This document shows positions 10,763 through 20,108 of a DNA stretch of 64,000 nucleotides, in pieces (the first letter of the stretch is position 1; each line of letters begins with the position of its first letter). Below the pieces are notes generated by a model. The model was not told the DNA's origin. It made no database searches and saw nothing but the letters and a program-made list of their open reading frames with translations. The stretch spans positions 308,117,724-308,181,723 of the forward strand of contig CM030361.1 in NCBI GenBank assembly GCA_017893485.1. Reading direction: 5' to 3'. Position numbers and translations under genes: made by a program. The DNA comes from Hemerocallis citrina. Its lineage: Eukaryota; Streptophyta; Magnoliopsida; Asparagales; Asphodelaceae.

Positions 10763-10932
10763 ATCTCCACCTTGGTGAAATCTTCCAAGTAGCCCAAGCA
10801 ATCTCCACAAATACTCCAAAACAACTGCTCATCATCAAATGCAACAAACGAACCCAAACTCCATCTTAGTATAATATCACATACTAAACAAACCAATAGC
10901 AAAGTACTATCCCAATCGCCCATGCCAAATTA

Positions 10933-13900
10933 TCAAACATGCAAAATATTAGCCAGGTTCATGCAATGCTTGAACTTGGCTGCCCCAACAACTTTGGTTA
11001 ACATATCAGCAGGATTATCAGCTGTTCCAATCTTCACCAAATGAATATCACCATCCTTTATCAAATCACGCACAAAATAATAACGGACATCAATATGTTT
11101 GGTCCTCGAATGATGAACTTGATTCTTCGCTAAATGAATAGCACTCTGACTGTCACAGTGTACCTCCACCTTCTCCCGATGAATTCCCAAGCTCTTCAAA
11201 AGTTCATGTATCCAAATGGCTTCCTTCATGGCTTCAGCAACCGCCATGTATTCAGCCTCAGTAGTAGACAACGCTACAGTGGACTGCAAATTTGACCTCC
11301 AACTTATAGGTGCTCTAGCCATAGTAAACAAATAGCCTGTAGTAGACCGCCTCATATCTAGATCACCTGCATAGTCAGAATCAATATATCCAACCAATAA
11401 CCTGCTAATATTGTCATCCCTTTCAAATTTCAAACCCACATCTGTGGTGCCACTTATGTACCTCAAAATCCATTTAGCTGCTTGCCAATGCTCCTTGCCT
11501 GGATCATGCATATATCGACTAACCATACTCACCGCCTGAGAGATGTCTGGTCGAGTACAAACCATGGCATACATCAAACTGCCAACCACACTAGTGTAAG
11601 GTACATTCGCCATATACTGTCTCTCTTCATCTGTACTTGGAGACTGAGAAGCACTAATTCTGAAATGACTGGCTAAGGGTGTACTTACTGGTTTAGTCTT
11701 CTCATCTATACCGAACCGTTTCAGCACCTTCAAAAGATATTGCTTCTGTGTCAAACTCACTATGCCCTTTGCTCTGTCTCTTGCTATCTCCATCCCAAGT
11801 ATCTTCTTGGCTTCACCAAGATCCTTCATCTCGAACTCAGAACTCAACTGATTCTTCAAATTTTGAATCTCCTTAGCATTTTTAGAGGCAATCAACATAT
11901 CATCCACATATAATAACAGATATATGAAAGAACCATCCTGCAATTTCCTGAAGTAGACACAATGATCAAACTCACTTCTGGAATATCCCTGCACCTTCAT
12001 AAACTGGTCAAACCTCAAATACCACTGCCTTGGAGATTGCTTCAACCCATAGAGAGACTTCTTCAACCTGCAAACACAATTTTCCTTCCCAGCAATTTTG
12101 AACCCATCTGGCTGCGACATATAAATTTCTTCATCTAGATCCCCATGTAAGAACGCGGTCTTCACATCCATCTGTGTCAATTCAAGATCAAACTGTGCTA
12201 CCAATGCCAACAAAATCCGAATAGAAGGATGCTTCACAACCGGAGAGAACACTTCATTGTAGTCAATTCCTTCCTTTTGAGCATACCCCTTTGCAACTAG
12301 TCTAGCCTTGAACCGAACACTGCCTTTTGGACCTTCTTTCTTCGTATACACCCACTTGCAACCAATTGCTTTCTTCCCCTTTGGTAGTTGCACTAGATCC
12401 CAAGTCTTATTCTTATGAAGAGAGTTCATCTCTTCATCCATAGCAACTTTCCAATCTGCATTTTCTGAACTTCTAGTGGCTTCTTTGAAGTTGGAGGGAA
12501 CTTCATCATCCACAATGGGAAGAGCAAATGCAACTGTGTCTGTAAAACGAGACGGTCGTTTGATATCTCTTCTTTGCCTTCTTACTGCAATTGATTCTTC
12601 CTGCTGGATAGGAACTTCTTCATCATTCTCAGTATCAACCACATCATCTTCATCTTGGACAGGAACAGGATTTTCAACTGACAACTTTTCTAACTCCACC
12701 TGTTGGAGAACTCTCCTACCAGTCGACTGGTTATCGCCAACAGTCGACTGTCCCGAGCTCCCACTCTTCTGCTGTTCAGGACCACCAGTCGACTGCTCAT
12801 GTACACCAGTCGACTGTCCCGAGCTTCTGCTACTTACCTGTTGGAGAACTGTCCCACTCTTCTGCTGCTCACCAGTCGACTGTCCCATACCATCAGTCGA
12901 CTGTCCCGAGCTAATCATGCTGGTCTCATCAAAAGTCACATCTCTGCTGATTACTAACTTCTTCTGTTCTGGACACCACAACCTGTAACCTTTGACACCA
13001 GTACTAAAACCAACAAATATAGCCTTTTTGGCTCTTGCATCAAGTTTAGTTTCAGAGTTATGAAAAAAAGCAGGACAACCAAATATATGCAAAAAACTAT
13101 AATCAGATGCAGGTTTACCACTCCATACCTCAATAGGCGTCTTGCCTTCAAGTGCTGCTGATGGTAAACGGTTGACGATGTGGCTTGCATATATAACAGC
13201 TTCTGCCCAAAATGTCTTCTTCAATCCAGACTGTGCTAACATACATCTTACCTTCTCCAATAAGGTTCTATTCATCCTTTCTGCAACCCCATTTTGCTGT
13301 GGAGTCTTCCTAACTGTGAAGTGCCTCTGGATCCCTTCATCTTCACACAATTTCAGAAACGGATCATTCTTGTATTCCCCTCCATTATCTGACCTCAGAA
13401 CCTTAATCTTCCTACCAGTCTGATTTTCAACTTTCTTCTTCCAACTTGTGAACAATGTCAAAACTTCATCTTTGTGCTTCATGGTATATACCCAAACTCG
13501 TCTGGAGTAATCATCAACAAAAGTAACAAACCAGTGTCTTCCACTCATAGAAGGTGTCTGAGTAGGGCCCCAAACATCTGTGTGCACATAATCGAGGATA
13601 CCCTTTGTCTGATGTACAGCTGTACCAAATCTCACCCTAGTTTGCTTACCCAAAACACAATGTTCACAAAATTCCAACTTGCACCCTTTAGCATCTTTAA
13701 GCAACCCTTGCTTCACAAGCCCCTGCAAGGCCTTTTCTCCTGCATGCCCGAGTCGCATATGCCACAACCTGGTAGAGTCGGGAACAACCTGTTTAGGCTT
13801 CTCAGTTACACTGGCAGCCTGACCCAAATATGTTTTTCCCTGCAAGAAAAACAAGTTCCTCTTTCTTTGCCCTTTCATCACCACGAGTGATCCGCTAGTC

Positions 13901-15099
13901 ACCTTCAGAATGCCACCTTCACTAGCAAATTTCAATCCACTGGCCTCCAAAGCACCTAGTGAAATCAGATTCTTTTTCAAATCTGGAACATACCATACAT
14001 CTGAAAGCTCCCTAATAAGACCATCGTGCATTAGCAATTCAATCTTCCCGATTCCTACCTTCTTACAAGGTGCATCATTTCCCATCAAAACTACACCACC
14101 ATCCATATACTCCAAAGAAGTAAACCACTCCTTTTTCCAAGACATATGATAGGAGGCTGCTGTATCAAGAAACCATACTTCTTGATAACGTGAGGGACTA
14201 GAAGCAAGTGCAAAAGAAAAATCCTCGCCACTTTCTAAATTATCAACAGTCACATTTGCAGTCGAATTTCCCTTATTTCGTAGCTTTGGACAATCCTTTT
14301 TCCAATGCCCCCTTTCATGACAGAAAGCACATTCATCTTTGGCCGGTATTTTCCTGTCCTTCGAAACTCCTCTCGATTTGGAACGAGATTTGTTTCCCTT
14401 TTTCCCAGATTTGGACTCAGATCTTGTCTCAGTCCTGCCCCTTACAATCAACGCTTCAGAAGTTTCTCTATCAACCATCTTATCCCTTCTCCTAGTTTCA
14501 TTATTCAACAGAGCATTTGCAACATCTTCATATTTCACAGTATCTTTTCCATATAATAAAGTAGTTGCTAAATGATCATAACTTTCAGGTAATGAATTCA
14601 ATAGAATTAGGGCTTTATCTTCATCCTTAATTTGCTCATCCAAATTTAACAAATCAGCCAATAATTTATTAAATGATTCAACATGAGCATTCATAGACAT
14701 ACCTTCCGTATAGGTGAAGCGAAAAAGTCTCTTCTTCAAATACAGCCGATTCTCCAAACTTTTCCTCATGTATTTGTCTTCGAGTTTCTTCCACAACACC
14801 GCAGCAACGGTATCCCTCATCAAATCATACTTCTGAGCCTTCTCAATAAAGAGCCGAATAGTCCCACACGCAACTCTATTCAACTTCTTCCAATCTGCTT
14901 CGGACATATCCTTTGGTTTTTCTACTTCCAAAGCAACATCTTGTTCTTGTTGAACAAGAACATCCAACACCTCACATTGCCACATCCCGAAATTGTTTGT
15001 CTCATCAAATTTTTCAACTTCAAATTTTGCGTTATGAATCGTTGTTCTTGACGAACTTGATCCCACAACATCCTTGGTTGCATCTGCATCACCCGCCAT
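10933..15099 (-). CDS. Copia gag-pol polyprotein
   Basis: An uninterrupted 1,388-aa ORF starting 23 bp inside the primer-binding site. Gag (about 20-250) has the copia UBN2-like fold signature; the zinc knuckle CAFCHERGHWKKDC is at about 256-269; the protease core LDTAASYHM at about 310; the integrase HHCC zinc region (HMRLGH about 446, CEHC about 474) and the catalytic core (DVWGP, DNGGEY about 570, QQNGVAERMNR about 600) follow; then RT with YVDDML about 1062, and RNase H with DSDYAGD about 1237, TEAEYMA about 1283 and ADMLTK near the end. The order integrase before RT defines Ty1/copia. A low-complexity linker between integrase and RT (about 730-800) is built of QST repeats encoded by CAGTCGACTG decamers. 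All catalytic motifs appear intact, so the element may be autonomous. Confidence 0.95.
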   Translation of the reverse strand: MAGDADATKDVVGSSSSRTTIHNAKFEVEKFDETNNFGMWQCEVLDVLVQQEQDVALEVEKPKDMSEADWKKLNRVACGTIRLFIEKAQKYDLMRDTVAAVLWKKLEDKYMRKSLENRLYLKKRLFRFTYTEGMSMNAHVESFNKLLADLLNLDEQIKDEDKALILLNSLPESYDHLATTLLYGKDTVKYEDVANALLNNETRRRDKMVDRETSEALIVRGRTETRSESKSGKKGNKSRSKSRGVSKDRKIPAKDECAFCHERGHWKKDCPKLRNKGNSTANVTVDNLESGEDFSFALASSPSRYQEVWFLDTAASYHMSWKKEWFTSLEYMDGGVVLMGNDAPCKKVGIGKIELLMHDGLIRELSDVWYVPDLKKNLISLGALEASGLKFASEGGILKVTSGSLVVMKGQRKRNLFFLQGKTYLGQAASVTEKPKQVVPDSTRLWHMRLGHAGEKALQGLVKQGLLKDAKGCKLEFCEHCVLGKQTRVRFGTAVHQTKGILDYVHTDVWGPTQTPSMSGRHWFVTFVDDYSRRVWVYTMKHKDEVLTLFTSWKKKVENQTGRKIKVLRSDNGGEYKNDPFLKLCEDEGIQRHFTVRKTPQQNGVAERMNRTLLEKVRCMLAQSGLKKTFWAEAVIYASHIVNRLPSAALEGKTPIEVWSGKPASDYSFLHIFGCPAFFHNSETKLDARAKKAIFVGFSTGVKGYRLWCPEQKKLVISRDVTFDETSMISSGQSTDGMGQSTGEQQKSGTVLQQVSSRSSGQSTGVHEQSTGGPEQQKSGSSGQSTVGDNQSTGRRVLQQVELEKLSVENPVPVQDEDDVVDTENDEEVPIQQEESIAVRRQRRDIKRPSRFTDTVAFALPIVDDEVPSNFKEATRSSENADWKVAMDEEMNSLHKNKTWDLVQLPKGKKAIGCKWVYTKKEGPKGSVRFKARLVAKGYAQKEGIDYNEVFSPVVKHPSIRILLALVAQFDLELTQMDVKTAFLHGDLDEEIYMSQPDGFKIAGKENCVCRLKKSLYGLKQSPRQWYLRFDQFMKVQGYSRSEFDHCVYFRKLQDGSFIYLLLYVDDMLIASKNAKEIQNLKNQLSSEFEMKDLGEAKKILGMEIARDRAKGIVSLTQKQYLLKVLKRFGIDEKTKPVSTPLASHFRISASQSPSTDEERQYMANVPYTSVVGSLMYAMVCTRPDISQAVSMVSRYMHDPGKEHWQAAKWILRYISGTTDVGLKFERDDNISRLLVGYIDSDYAGDLDMRRSTTGYLFTMARAPISWRSNLQSTVALSTTEAEYMAVAEAMKEAIWIHELLKSLGIHREKVEVHCDSQSAIHLAKNQVHHSRTKHIDVRYYFVRDLIKDGDIHLVKIGTADNPADMLTKVVGAAKFKHCMNLANILHV
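12715..12912 (-). repeat. CAGTCGACTG repeats encoding the QST-rich linker
   Basis: Six exact CAGTCGACTG decamers lie within about 200 bp of the pol frame and encode repeated Gln-Ser-Thr in the integrase-RT linker. The same decamer occurs five times in each LTR of this element. Confidence 0.9.
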
Positions 15100-15121
15100 C
15101 TCCCTCTAGGTCGAACCAACA

Positions 15122-15133
15122 GCTCTGATACCA
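15122..15133 (-). other. Primer-binding site of Tork-like copia
   Basis: The - strand reads TGGTATCAGAGC, complementary to the 3' end of plant initiator tRNA-Met, two bases from the 5' LTR. This is the usual priming site for copia reverse transcription. Confidence 0.95.
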
Positions 15134-15135
15134 CT

Positions 15136-15686
15136 TGTTGTGCGGGAATACAAATCAAATCAACAATCAAACGAACTAATGCGGAAACAAAGAGAGAACC
15201 AGCGAGAAAACACAGAAAAGCAAGCAAACACAAGAACACAAGATTTACGTGGTTCGGCAAAACGATGCCTACATCCACGGGGCGGTTGGGGTTTCTTTAC
15301 TATGATCACCAATGGGCAAACAAAGTCTTTACAAGAGATGACGGCTGCAAAATCCGAATTAGGTGTTACAATTTACAAAACCCTAACGGGTGTATTTATA
15401 GGGAAACTATTGGGCCTTTCGAATTGGGCCGAATCTGGATCCAAAACCCGTCGACAGTCGACTGGTCCAATTACCAGTCGACTGATAATCCTTCTGCCCA
15501 GTCGACTGACTCCCACATACAGTCGACTGCTGCTGCTGTATTCTCAGTCTTCGAAAACCTCCTCTGGACAGTCGCCTGATCCTCCAACCCAGTCGACTGA
15601 AGCTCTGAAACTTTCGAACACTGCAGATACCAAATACCAGAATCGAGCTCCACCTTGGCGAGATCTTCCAAATCAAATATCCAACA
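15136..15686 (-). repeat. 5' LTR (promoter) of Tork-like copia
   Basis: 551 bp. The TATA box TATAAATA on the - strand at 15393-15400 would drive the genomic RNA. Five CAGTCGACTG copies plus one variant sit upstream of it, as expected for U3 enhancer-type repeats. Confidence 0.93.
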
Positions 15687-16474
15687 GGCAATAGCGGCAT
15701 CAGTATAATCCACGATTTGTACTCCAAATTACGTGCAAGTGCATCGATTTCAAGCCCGGTTTTGACTTTGATGCAGTTAGTATCTCTCAAAAACGACATA
15801 AAAGTTGAAGAGCTTTTTCTTAGTGTTCCATAGCATTTTGAATCATCTCAATCGGAGTTCGGATGATAGAGTTATGCCCAGATTACAAAGCAATGTCGAA
15901 ACTATCCAGAATCTCCCCTTTCGTTTTGACATCGCTTCATAATTTGAGCATAACTCTATCATCCGAACTCTGATTAAGATGATTCAAAATGCTATGGAAC
16001 ACCAAGAAAAAATTCTATAATTTTCATGTTTTGAGTTTTGAGTTTTGAGAGATACTGGCTGCATCAAGGTTGAAATCAGGATTGAAGTTGATGCATCTGC
16101 ACGAAATTTGGAGTACATACTCTGGATTATACTGATGCTTCTATTGGCAATAGCAACATCAGGCTAATTATGCTGTTAATGAAAATAGTGGCATCAGTTA
16201 TAGGATTTTTTCTTGTACAATTTTTTCCTCAAGTCAGTGAGCTCCAAAGTGAATGCGAAATGTACTGATGTTGTTATTCACAATAATGTTAATGCAAAAA
16301 AAATAAAATTATAAGTGCTGCTATTGGTAACAACGACATCAAAATAACAGATATCGTTATTGCCAATAGTGTTTTATACCGACGTATCCAAAACCGGATC
16401 AGTTGGGTAAATATTTTTGAAAATCGATTAGTTTGGTCAATATTTTCAAAAAATGGGCCAGTACGGAAATAAGC

Positions 16475-16731
16475 ATTAGTTGTAGGGTTTCCTTATAAAA
16501 ATGTATTAGCAGTAGGATTATTTTGGTGATATTGTTTTAAAATCAAAACCCTACCTTAGACATGTATGTAAACCCATGTACATAAATTACATTTCTCTAG
16601 GTAGTAATATCAACTATTCAGTTAAACTCTTCCCTTCTCTTCCCTAACAATTAATTTGCATATAATAATTATCATCAATTTTAAGGCACTTTTAAGTTTG
16701 TTTGATAAGGAGAAACAAAAAAGCATATCTT
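16475..16731. other. AT-rich spacer, no gene seen
   Basis: A short AT-rich interval between the foldback element and the LINE tail, with no coding or RNA signal on either strand. Confidence 0.5.
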
Positions 16732-16741
16732 ATATACATGT

Positions 16742-18083
16742 GTTTTTTTTTTTTGAATAACTCCAGTCCAGAATAAATAAATAATTAAAGAATAGTACAA
16801 CCGGAAAGTTACAAGCTAGCAAAAAGCCAACCAGAAACACAAAATACAACAAAGAAAACAAAAAACACGTCGACGCTAATGAGAGATTAGCCCCCAACAA
16901 CAAACAACAGGAACAACCGGAGGGCATCGGACACGCCTGAGGATGACGACAAAAGATCCGCCCAAAAGCCCACAACACTCCCCGCAGAAGCTCCCAATCT
17001 CGGGTAATGGCAGAGGCAAGAAAAGGCCGGAGAACAAGGTATCAGTCGGAGGCCCGACCACACAGCACAACCGAAGGAGGACCCGATCAAGGAACTTGGG
17101 ACACCAGTTGACCAGAAGGAGAGAGGCCCCATACAGCCACCGCGATAAGGGGAGGCCAGCCCCTTCCAACACAGGGAAAGGGAGAACCAGAACCCAGATA
17201 GAAGCCACCAACACCCCCAACCCAAAGGAGACCACCAATGGCCCCCAAGCCCACCCCCTCCCTCCCCCCCCCAACAGCCACTGCTACACCCCACAGAGTG
17301 AACCAAACACGCTGGAGCATACAGCGAAAGACCTGCCACCAACCAGCTCAAGCACCCAACAAAACCACCAGGAAATAGAGAGGAAAAGAAAACACAGAGC
17401 CCAAACAAAACAAGACCATCATCCACCAGACGAAGGGCAGACAGAAAATAAAACAACACAACAAAAGTATCGAGAGCAAACACAACGCACAGAAACACCA
17501 TGGCAAAGCAAAGAATTGCCTCCAAACAACCCAGCACAGACCATACAATCACCCAGACAGTAAAGATGAGAAGAAAACATATTGCCAAAAGAAGACATAA
17601 CGATCATCCACCACACGAGGGGCAGTCACCAAAAATAAGAACACAACATCAGTAAAGAGAGAAAAGTGTTTGCACAGAAGGCAAACAACCCCAAAATACA
17701 AGAGCTAACAGGTACATAACAACAAAGACAGTAGAAGCCCAGAAAGACAAGGCCAAAACACAAAAATGGCACATTCCGGGCCAAACCAGCACCCAAAACA
17801 GCCACAAGAGGACCTGACAGACAGTAGCCTAAGCAAGCCCCATGCTCACAACTGCAAGAGAGAACGAAACCAGAAACAGGAGTTAGTAAGGAAGAGAAAG
17901 AACATGGATATAAGAAGAAAATCATAGCCAAGACACAACATCAGAAGAAGAAAGAAGGAAATGTATACCGAAAAAAACTACCACTACCAACACAGCCAGA
18001 AACAATGGTAATAAAAAAACCCCACAAAATGAATAGCCAGGACACCCTGGGAACATCAGAACAAAGGGGAAGACCAAGCGAAG
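16742..18083 (-). mobile_element. 5'-truncated LINE copy (3' UTR only)
   Basis: On the - strand the copy ends in a poly(A) tail (T-run at 16743-16754) after GGACTGGAGTTATTC. It is flanked by a perfect 10-bp TSD ATATACATGT at 16732-16741 and 18084-18093, the signature of target-primed reverse transcription. No RT homology is visible in the 1.34 kb, so only the long 3' untranslated region was copied. Its T/G-rich composition gives long meaningless ORFs on both strands. Confidence 0.8.
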
Positions 18084-18093
18084 ATATACATGT

Positions 18094-18876
18094 TAACGGT
18101 ATTATAGTGGTAAAAGATGGAACAACAAAATCTAGAGGAGATTATGATATGATTAAGGCTCCAACGAATTAGGGCGAAATTACCACCATTTCCACAGGTC
18201 TAAAGTTGGACCAAATCCCTCAACGTACTCCAAGTATGAAGTTCTTTCCAAATACCAACTTTATGAATCATCATCATCAACATGGAATAATGTTGTCTCT
18301 GCAAACAATAGTAGTAGAAGTTTCCTGTCTCGCGAACAAGCTATATAGAACACTCATCTGTATCATCTTCTTACGAACCAAGCAATGAAGATGCCGGAGT
18401 CGACAGGCTGCATGCCTTAATCAGCTAAGAGAAGCTTCGCATGCTTGAGTACTACTGCAACACAATGATGCATGCATGTTTTCTTGGACCATGTGTGTAT
18501 GTGTGTTTTGATCTGTTTTGTTTAGCCAAAAGGCAAAAGAATATGGAAATATATGATAACAAATCATTGCAAAAGGGTTTTCATCGCTGTATTTTTGGAA
18601 GGTGACTGATCGAACCTTTAATTTTAGAGGTGCCACCTGCTTCTCATCATGAGTTGCTGCAAAAAGAGAAGAGAAATAGAGTTTATGTCATGTATACAGG
18701 AGAAAGGGAAGATAGTATAAACCCTAATATAATTTTTTTTCTTCATCCCTTAGTCATTTAGATAGTCAGCAGTTCGTCACAATGATCGATCTTAATTACA
18801 GATAAAATATCAGCATCTACAATAACAACAATTACCAACCAGCCCATATTCTCCGAAATTCTCACAATAATTAACA
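18094..18876. other. Intergenic DNA, nothing recognised
   Basis: Sequence between the LINE copy and the CACTA element. Short ORFs (for example 18206-18388) have no recognisable family and no splice context. Confidence 0.4.
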
Positions 18877-18889
18877 CACTACTAATCGG

Positions 18890-19065
18890 AATGGATTTAA
18901 CGGCATATCTATCCCGGCGTCTATGCCCAAACGCCGCGATAGATCGTCATTATAATAATTTTTTTAATAGCGGGCCTCTATAACGGCGGTGATATATTAC
19001 GCCGTTATATATTATATATATAACGGCGGTTTTATAGGCACCGCCGTTATAGGCCAAACATTAGC
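18890..19065. repeat. CACTA left subterminal repeats
   Basis: Reiterated AACGGCGG/CCGCCGTTAT motifs in both orientations (for example TATAACGGCGG near 19020 and CCGCCGTTATAGG near 19042). In En/Spm these arrays bind TnpA and are needed for transposition. Confidence 0.75.
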
Positions 19066-19080
19066 TATTGCCTGTTCATT

Positions 19081-19106
19081 CCCCCCCCCCCCCCCCTCCC
19101 CCCCCA
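19081..19106. repeat. Poly(C) tract C17-T-C8
   Basis: An almost pure C run directly after the left subterminal repeats. Such runs are prone to sequencing-length errors. Confidence 0.9.
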
Positions 19107-19248
19107 AAACATTAGGCGCTATTCATTTACCCTGCCGAATTAATCCTCCCGCTCCACTCTTCATTTCCCCCCAAAAACGAATTTCTTCTAACCCTAACTA
19201 CTCACGCGCCGCTCTTCCCCTCTCCCCAAAAACGAATTTCCCGTCTCC

Positions 19249-19252
<4 letters not shown>

Positions 19253-19281
<29 letters not shown>
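19253..19281. repeat. (TC)n microsatellite
   Basis: About 14 TC repeats in the pyrimidine-rich leader between the CACTA left end and the internal copia element. It may belong to the 5' UTR of the CACTA transcript. Confidence 0.85.
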
Positions 19282-19284
<3 letters not shown>

Positions 19285-19321
19285 CAGTCGCCCCTCTCCC
19301 CATTCGGTGCCATCTTCCCCT

Positions 19322-19589
19322 TGTTGGATGTATATGTATATTCTCAGTATAATAGGATAATATTGTGTATATTATTCTATGGGGCAACACGGGTTTACAC
19401 GTGTTATGTTTTAATTATTGGAACGGGTTGAGTGGGCTAAAAGCCCAGTACCCTAAACCCAGTCTAGTCTCTATATAAGCTGGTCTAGAGGTAGTGCTAT
19501 GTGATATTCCAATACTGATAAGCAGAGTATAATATCTTAAGCGGCTAGAGATTAACCCTAACCCTAATTTCCCCAAATCAGTATTAACA
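19322..19589 (+). repeat. 5' LTR of CACTA-nested copia
   Basis: 268 bp with a TATA-like CTATATAAGC near 19471 and a telomere-repeat-like AACCCTAACCCTAA near 19556. Matches 23250-23517. Confidence 0.88.
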
Positions 19590-19655
19590 ATCTTAAGATA
19601 TTACAAACTCAATTACCTTCGACCGTAGCAGCCGTCGCTGCTTCCTCCGACCACG

Positions 19656-20108
19656 GTGGGCACCGCTACGATCTCCAATCAGAAGAGACGCCGACATCGT
19701 CATCACAGATCAGCTTCGCCGTCGACTTTGCAGATCCAGATCTGGTCGTCGTCGCAGATCACGAACGGAGTCATCGTCGTGGATCCCGATCAAGGTCGCC
19801 ACCGCCGCTGGGCAGAACCTTCACTGGTGTCGCCGACGTCGACGCAACCAATGCCGCCTCACGGCCAGTCGCCGGCCCACCCACTTCATCTCTCTCTTCC
19901 CGAGCACCCAACAGAGAGAGTGAAAGGGATCGAGAGAGTGCACCCCGGCCGTCGCTGCCATCGCGGGGGCACGAGCAGCGAGCCGCCGTCGCTGCCATCG
20001 CAGGGGGCGCGAGCCGCCATCGCTGCCGTCGTGGGGGCGCGAGCAGCGAGCCGCCGTTACTGGGCGAGAGCCGCCGGAGGTCGCCGAACCACCCTCTGGA
20101 GACTGTAG
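19656..20108 (+). other. GC-rich leader with reiterated CCGTCGCTGCCATCG-like words
   Basis: A 150-codon open frame, rich in Arg, Ser and Pro, in an otherwise AT-rich element. At 19948-20075 a word of about 30 bp (CCGTCGCTGCCATCG with GCGAGCAGCGAGCCGCC) recurs three to four times. It resembles no gag. It may be captured host GC-rich sequence or a leader repeat rather than a protein gene. Confidence 0.35.

Larger units (their letters stand above)
10197..15686 (-). mobile_element. Intact Tork-like Ty1/copia retrotransposon
   Basis: A 5,490-bp element with TSD GGCAA at 10192-10196 and 15687-15691. The LTRs are 10197-10762 (566 bp, 3' LTR) and 15136-15686 (551 bp, 5' LTR), ending TGTTG...CAACA. 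By eye they differ by one substitution (near 10386 versus 15326) and one 15-bp indel (near 10711), which indicates recent insertion. The primer-binding site complementary to initiator tRNA-Met and a purine tract at the 3' LTR edge (complement of about 10763-10775) are present, and the polyprotein is uninterrupted. It is inserted in the right arm of the foldback element. Confidence 0.95.
9868..16474. mobile_element. Long inverted-repeat (foldback) element, split by a copia insertion
   Basis: The left part (9868-10196) and the far right end (about 16330-16474) are inverted repeats of each other: TTTTCCGAACTGACCC on the left corresponds to the complement of GGGCCAGTACGGAAAT on the right, continuing through AACTGATCCAGTTTTGG. 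The segment right of the copia insertion (15692-16160) is itself a large imperfect palindrome centred near 15930: AGTGTTCCATAGCATTTTG and TCGGAGTTCGGATGATAGAG on one arm, their complements on the other. Without the copia element it is about 1.1 kb. It has no coding capacity and no clear TSD. The superfamily is unknown. Confidence 0.6.

Noticed and set aside
16887..17588. 233-aa hydrophobic ORF (-) and a 206-aa Thr/Pro-rich ORF (+) over the same DNA
   Set aside because: Both lie inside a TSD-flanked LINE 3' UTR; skewed composition keeps frames open on both strands and no family motif is present.
19548..19565. Interstitial telomere sequence
   Set aside because: Only two AACCCTA units and present in both LTRs; it is a telo-box-like promoter motif, not telomeric DNA.
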